A stretch of DNA of 6,521 bases from Pseudomonadota bacterium (lineage in GTDB: Bacteria; Pseudomonadota; Alphaproteobacteria; Caulobacterales; Caulobacteraceae): contig JAEZEZ010000052.1 in assembly GCA_023432855.1 (NCBI GenBank), positions 1 through 6,521 on the forward strand, written 5' to 3'. The notes under the pieces were generated by a model that saw only the letters and a program-made list of their open reading frames with translations, was not told the origin of the DNA and ran no database searches. This document shows, in pieces, positions 6,203 through 6,521 of this stretch. A program made the translations under genes and the position numbers. Within the stretch, counting starts at the first letter, position 1, and each line of letters begins with the position of its first letter.

Positions 6203-6521
6203 TCACACCCCCGCTCGCATGCGCTCTGCGGGGGAGGCGGGTTCGAGGGCGTTGCGGCGGTGGACGAGGGCTTCGGCGATGTGGCGGCGCAGGACGGCGG
6301 TGGAGCCTTCCAGGTCGGCGATGGTGCGGGCGAGACGTAGGGTGCGGGTCCACCCCCGCGCCGTCAGGCCGCCCAGCTCCGCCGCCCTGGTCAGCAGCGC
6401 GCGCCCCGCCTCGTCCGGCGCGCCGATCTTCTCCAGCGCCGCGCCCGAGGCCGTGGCGTTCAGGCCCGCCTCTTCCGGCAGCCCCGCCTCCGCGGCGCGC
6501 TCGACCTGCAGCGCGCGGGCC
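6203..6521 (-). CDS. comM: ComM/YifB-family Mg-chelatase-like AAA ATPase, C-terminal fragment (5' part outside the window)
   Basis: The last 105 codons of a gene entering from the right edge; stop TGA at 6205-6203. The visible protein is most of the Mg_chelatase C-terminal domain. It contains ARALQVERAAEAGL, EAGRALLTRAAELGGLTARG, then WTRTLRLARTIADLEGS and RRHIAEALVHRRN. The run GLTARGWTRTLRLARTIADL is the characteristic YifB/ComM end, with the arginines of a sensor-2-like helical region. Family members are hexameric AAA+ ATPases; in naturally transformable bacteria ComM is a branch-migration helicase that helps integrate incoming DNA, while the role in alphaproteobacteria is less clear. The Walker motifs are outside the window and cannot be checked. 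The gene is immediately upstream of the GxxExxY gene on the same strand. Confidence 0.93.
   Translation of the reverse strand, partial: ARALQVERAAEAGLPEEAGLNATASGAALEKIGAPDEAGRALLTRAAELGGLTARGWTRTLRLARTIADLEGSTAVLRRHIAEALVHRRNALEPASPAERMRAGV

Noticed and set aside
6105..6353. Minus-strand frame (82 codons) spanning the comM and GxxExxY junction
   Set aside because: It is Arg/Pro/His-rich and out of frame with both well-supported genes it overlaps.

Overview
The window looks like chromosomal DNA from a high-GC alphaproteobacterium, most likely a member of the Caulobacteraceae (Caulobacter/Phenylobacterium type). The main reason is a cytosolic hybrid histidine kinase with the domain order and key residues of the Caulobacter stalk kinase ShkA, followed directly by an AmpG-family permease. 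All assignments come from reading motifs by eye; no search was run.

Layout. Positions 1-2174 (+) hold a malic enzyme of the long MaeB type, with a C-terminal phosphotransacetylase-like domain; its N-terminus lies before the window. It converges, with only 7 bp between stop codons, on an AmpG-type permease (2182-3954, -). Forty bases upstream of that gene is the hybrid kinase (3995-5515, -), so kinase and permease probably form one transcript. A 284-bp non-coding stretch (5516-5799) follows. It contains a striking inverted repeat with 30-base arms, 28 of 30 matching, each built of CACGAAA-type units around a 94-base centre. Next is a small GxxExxY-family PD-(D/E)XK protein (5800-6201, -), whose GTG start lies one base after the stop of a ComM/YifB-family AAA ATPase gene. 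Only the last 105 codons of that gene (6203-6521, -) are in the window.

How the genes relate. The malic enzyme belongs to central carbon metabolism: malate to pyruvate, with the extra domain probably sensing acetyl-CoA. The kinase, if it is ShkA, couples c-di-GMP to a phosphorelay controlling stalk and cell-cycle genes. Its partner gene would import muropeptides for peptidoglycan recycling. comM and the GxxExxY gene form a second minus-strand unit linked to DNA processing. The GxxExxY gene has looser codon use than its neighbours and sits beside the inverted repeat, so this stretch is the most likely acquired part of the window.

Most worth following up are the probable c-di-GMP-binding pseudo-receiver of the kinase and the pairing of the GxxExxY gene with the CACGAAA inverted repeat.
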